Below are positions 61,271 through 64,000 of a stretch of 64,000 nt of DNA, in pieces (position 1 is the stretch's first letter; each line of letters begins with the position of its first letter). Source of the DNA: Ectocarpus siliculosus (Eukaryota > Sar > Phaeophyceae > Ectocarpales > Ectocarpaceae). The stretch covers positions 3,273,461 to 3,337,460 of the forward strand of contig FN649727.1 in the NCBI GenBank assembly GCA_000310025.1. The letters are read 5' to 3'. The translations under genes and the position numbers were made by a program. The notes under the pieces are model-generated. The model worked only from the letters and a program-made list of their open reading frames with translations. It was not told the origin of the DNA and did not search any database.

Positions 61271-64000
61271 CGCGAGGTCGACGACACCGCCTGAGAAGTA
61301 CATAATAATGGGAAAGCAGCAGCGCCCGGAGGATGATATGAGACGTTCAATGTGTAGCCTCTAGACCTTGTGTGGGATATATTATAATAGTCAATCTTGG
61401 GAAAACCCTGGGGGTGCCAAGCAAGTACTATCGCGGTAGAGGAAGCGAACGCAATTTGTGTTCCCTCCCTCCCCCACATTTCGTCTCCACTTGCCTCTAT
61501 CGCACGCAGTGGTGCCTATCGTTCGAATTCAGCCTAAAAATACCGATTCGGGACTGTAGCCCTCGTTTTCTTATTAGGCTTTCTCCATGCCTGATCGTCT
61601 ACTGCCTGGCCCATAGACTATTCTTCAACGTCGTCACCTGTGTGAATCGTGATAACTATTGCGAGCGCCAACTGTTGTTGTTGACGGCACTGCCTGCGCT
61701 CGATATTATTAGCCCGGCAGGAATTTAGATATGGCACATACTCTAAGATAGCCAACAATATTCCAAGGGCCTGCGACTGAAAGCCTGGCGGTGGGAACAT
61801 CATGCACATATGCCGCACAGCGTTGACGACTAAAAAGCCATTTTGTACACAAAATATGCGACGCCACATCAAAGCACATTGTCTAGACTATTCAAAGACG
61901 TTGCGAAGCAACTGTGAAATCCCCTGCACACTAACAAGGGCACATACACCTTAGAGGTAAGTGGTACGTAACAACGTTCAAGCCAAAGACGAAAGCTGAC
62001 CGCCAATCAAATCCGCAGCCGTCCCAGTATCTCGCTATCTCACCTGTTGGCGAGACTACAAGGGCCGACGAACATTGCTCCACACTGCTAGCGTCGGCTG
62101 GTGGTGTTGCCTTTTTACTCAGATGCATACCCCACGTACGCACGAGGTTCTCTCACACGGTGTCATAGACTGCAGTAGAACGACATCATCACGACATCAT
62201 CACGAGAACACGGGAACCTCACTCGGCTCGTCCTCTGTTTATTAGAATACCACCAAATAATTATTTTTCCTGATAGAGAGAGTCCCCACTCGATGCAATA
62301 CGGTGTCCGAAAAAGGGGTGGGTTGAAGTCTTTCCGCGCATATACCTTTCGCTGTTTTTTCAGGTCTTATCGCGCGAAAAGTTCGAAGGAAACCGCCGTT
62401 TCACACGAAACGGAACTTCATGGCAGGGAGAACGTTTTTTGGGGGGGGTGCGTACTGCCGGTGGGGGCGCGTCCTTTCCCTCTTCGTGTTCTGGCATGAA
62501 CATCACAAGTGCGCCTCCTCCGTTAACGGAGGAGGACCAGGGTAGGTAGCGTTCGTCCAGGCCGCGGATAACTTACTAACGTCTGCGGTGCTAGACTCCT
62601 CGACCAACACACCCTCGGCCGTATATAATGTCACGAGCTTTGAAGAGCAAGAATGAATCGGTCTTCAGTCTTACATTGTGGATAAACGCGACGAGTATTA
62701 TCAGCGTTGCCTGTCTGAAGCTGTGTTCTTTGGTGGTTCGCGCGGTATTTTCGCGGAATAGACGGCTGATGACCACCCACAACGCTCACTTGATCTTTGA
62801 ATGGATTGCCCGTGCTGCATGTGGATATTCGGTAGGGTGTCACGAGCTCAAGAGAAGAACAAGTACATTGAACCGGTCTCTAGCCTACAGACATACAAGC
62901 GAATATGCAAAGTCATAGATATGTAGGTTGACAGCCTTCGAGAAAAAGTAAAGCGTTGCAGTCGAGAGCACGAGCAACAACAGCAGCAGAGCAGTAAGTA
63001 TCGAACGACAGCAGCAGGTTGGTAGCTGGGTTCGTGCGTAACGAATGGTGGATGACTTCGCGCCTACACTAGGAACTCTCAAAGTTGTTCAATCCGGGGA
63101 TGGATGTGGGCGGGAATTCAACTTGACCGCCGACTGGATTGGCCTTGATGTGTCCCGGACGAAGCCACCAACAACCGCACCCACCAATAATGTATCCTGC
63201 CTGGCGTTTTGGGCGTTCTTCAAACATGATGCGCTCGCCCTCCTGAAACTTGCGTCGCGAGATACGGAAGACAAGACGCGCCGAGAAATCCGTCATTCTG
63301 GGACACTTGGCCGAAGGGCAAGCTCGCATTTACGGGAGGTAACGCTCAACGCTGAATCCGCCCCTAAATCTTCATCTCTGTTGCGGACGTGAATCATGCA
63401 TATTCAGACCAAGGATACTCCATGCTCGTTTCATTGCTCCCTTCTTCATTGGTGCCACTAGAGGCACAACAATCACATCCACGACAGCGCGTAGCACACA
63501 TGGATGCACCCGTGCGTCATCGGCCTCAATAACAAAAAAATGGCACATAGAGAAACAACCAGAAAAAAGACGATGACGCCACGAACCCGACGACTGTTTG
63601 TATTCGACGACAAAAAAGGGTACATAGTCTAACAACACCGTGAGAACCAACGTTGACAATCTTGGCAAATATCGGCGGCACTTACTGCTGTAACACGAGT
63701 ACACAACCTTTCTCCCGGGCCGTCGTGGCCCCTGCCTTTCCCCCCGCAACTCCCCGAAAAACTGACACAAGTGCTAAAGAGTATTCCATGGGAAGAAGCA
63801 AATTACACCCCCAATTCAAACAGACAAAAAAAAACAGACACCGCGCCAGAGGTAGCGAGAGAGGAGAGCGCTACGAACAACACGCCACCTTCTGCACCTT
63901 CTGCTGTCCAGAAAAAGGGCCACTGCGGAAGACAAGGGGTACGCGTAAAGCTACCGTCAGCCCAAAGGGGTATTAGCCATCCATGTGTTGGTGAGAAGCC
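61271..64000. other. No recognised gene
   Basis: The region upstream of the WW/FN3/EF-hand gene. It must hold that gene's promoter. Several short open blocks on the minus strand have splice-like edges (about 62045-62130, and 63190-63255 coding GERIMFEERPKRQAGYI), but they do not join into anything recognisable. I found no RNA gene or transposon here. Confidence 0.45.

Noticed and set aside
63045-63392. Open frames on both strands near 63.1-63.4 kb
   Set aside because: Both strands look equally plausible and neither shows a recognisable domain or a chain of in-phase exons.

Overview
This window is eukaryotic nuclear DNA. Genes are cut into many short exons by long GT-AG introns. G/C runs, (GA)n and CAG/CTG repeats, and small TA-flanked inverted-repeat elements are common. 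This style, together with a flagellar gene (PACRG), fits a stramenopile, most likely a brown alga such as Ectocarpus. That assignment is inference from gene style; no marker gene proves it. All exon chains below were joined by eye from splice signals, reading phase and remembered family sequences.

Left third (1-19,832): the 5' half of a minus-strand NUP205/NUP192-type nucleoporin runs from about 14,618 off the left edge. A 6.8 kb palindromic pogo/Tigger-like DNA transposon (7,450-14,242) sits in its apparent first intron. It has two nearly identical inverted arms, a 30 bp spacer and a 100-N gap. Head-to-head with the nucleoporin is a plus-strand ECHDC1-type enoyl-CoA hydratase family gene (15,000-19,832) with a likely mitochondrial presequence.

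Middle (19,833-42,952): a repeat-rich intergenic stretch with a 345 bp tandem duplication and a 0.8 kb TA-flanked inverted-repeat element is followed by ALKBH6 (+), UFD1 (-), UTP11 (+) and PACRG (-). Two short MITEs of one family lie in or near introns of ALKBH6 and UFD1. These genes serve unrelated house-keeping roles: AlkB-type oxidation, Cdc48/p97-linked ubiquitin handling, SSU processome, and the ciliary inner junction.

Right third (42,953-64,000): head-to-head with PACRG is a very large plus-strand gene of about 2,297 codons. It has a conserved N-terminal domain I do not recognise, an Ala/acidic low-complexity region, Sfi1-like W-rich repeats, IQ motifs, ankyrin repeats (one completed by an 18-nt microexon) and a C-terminal WW domain. 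It is followed by a 13-exon minus-strand gene (53,745-61,270) whose exons all join in phase into 614 codons with the order WW, FN3, WW, degenerate EF pair, WW, canonical EF pair. That architecture is the most unusual protein in the window. The last 2.7 kb hold no gene I can support.
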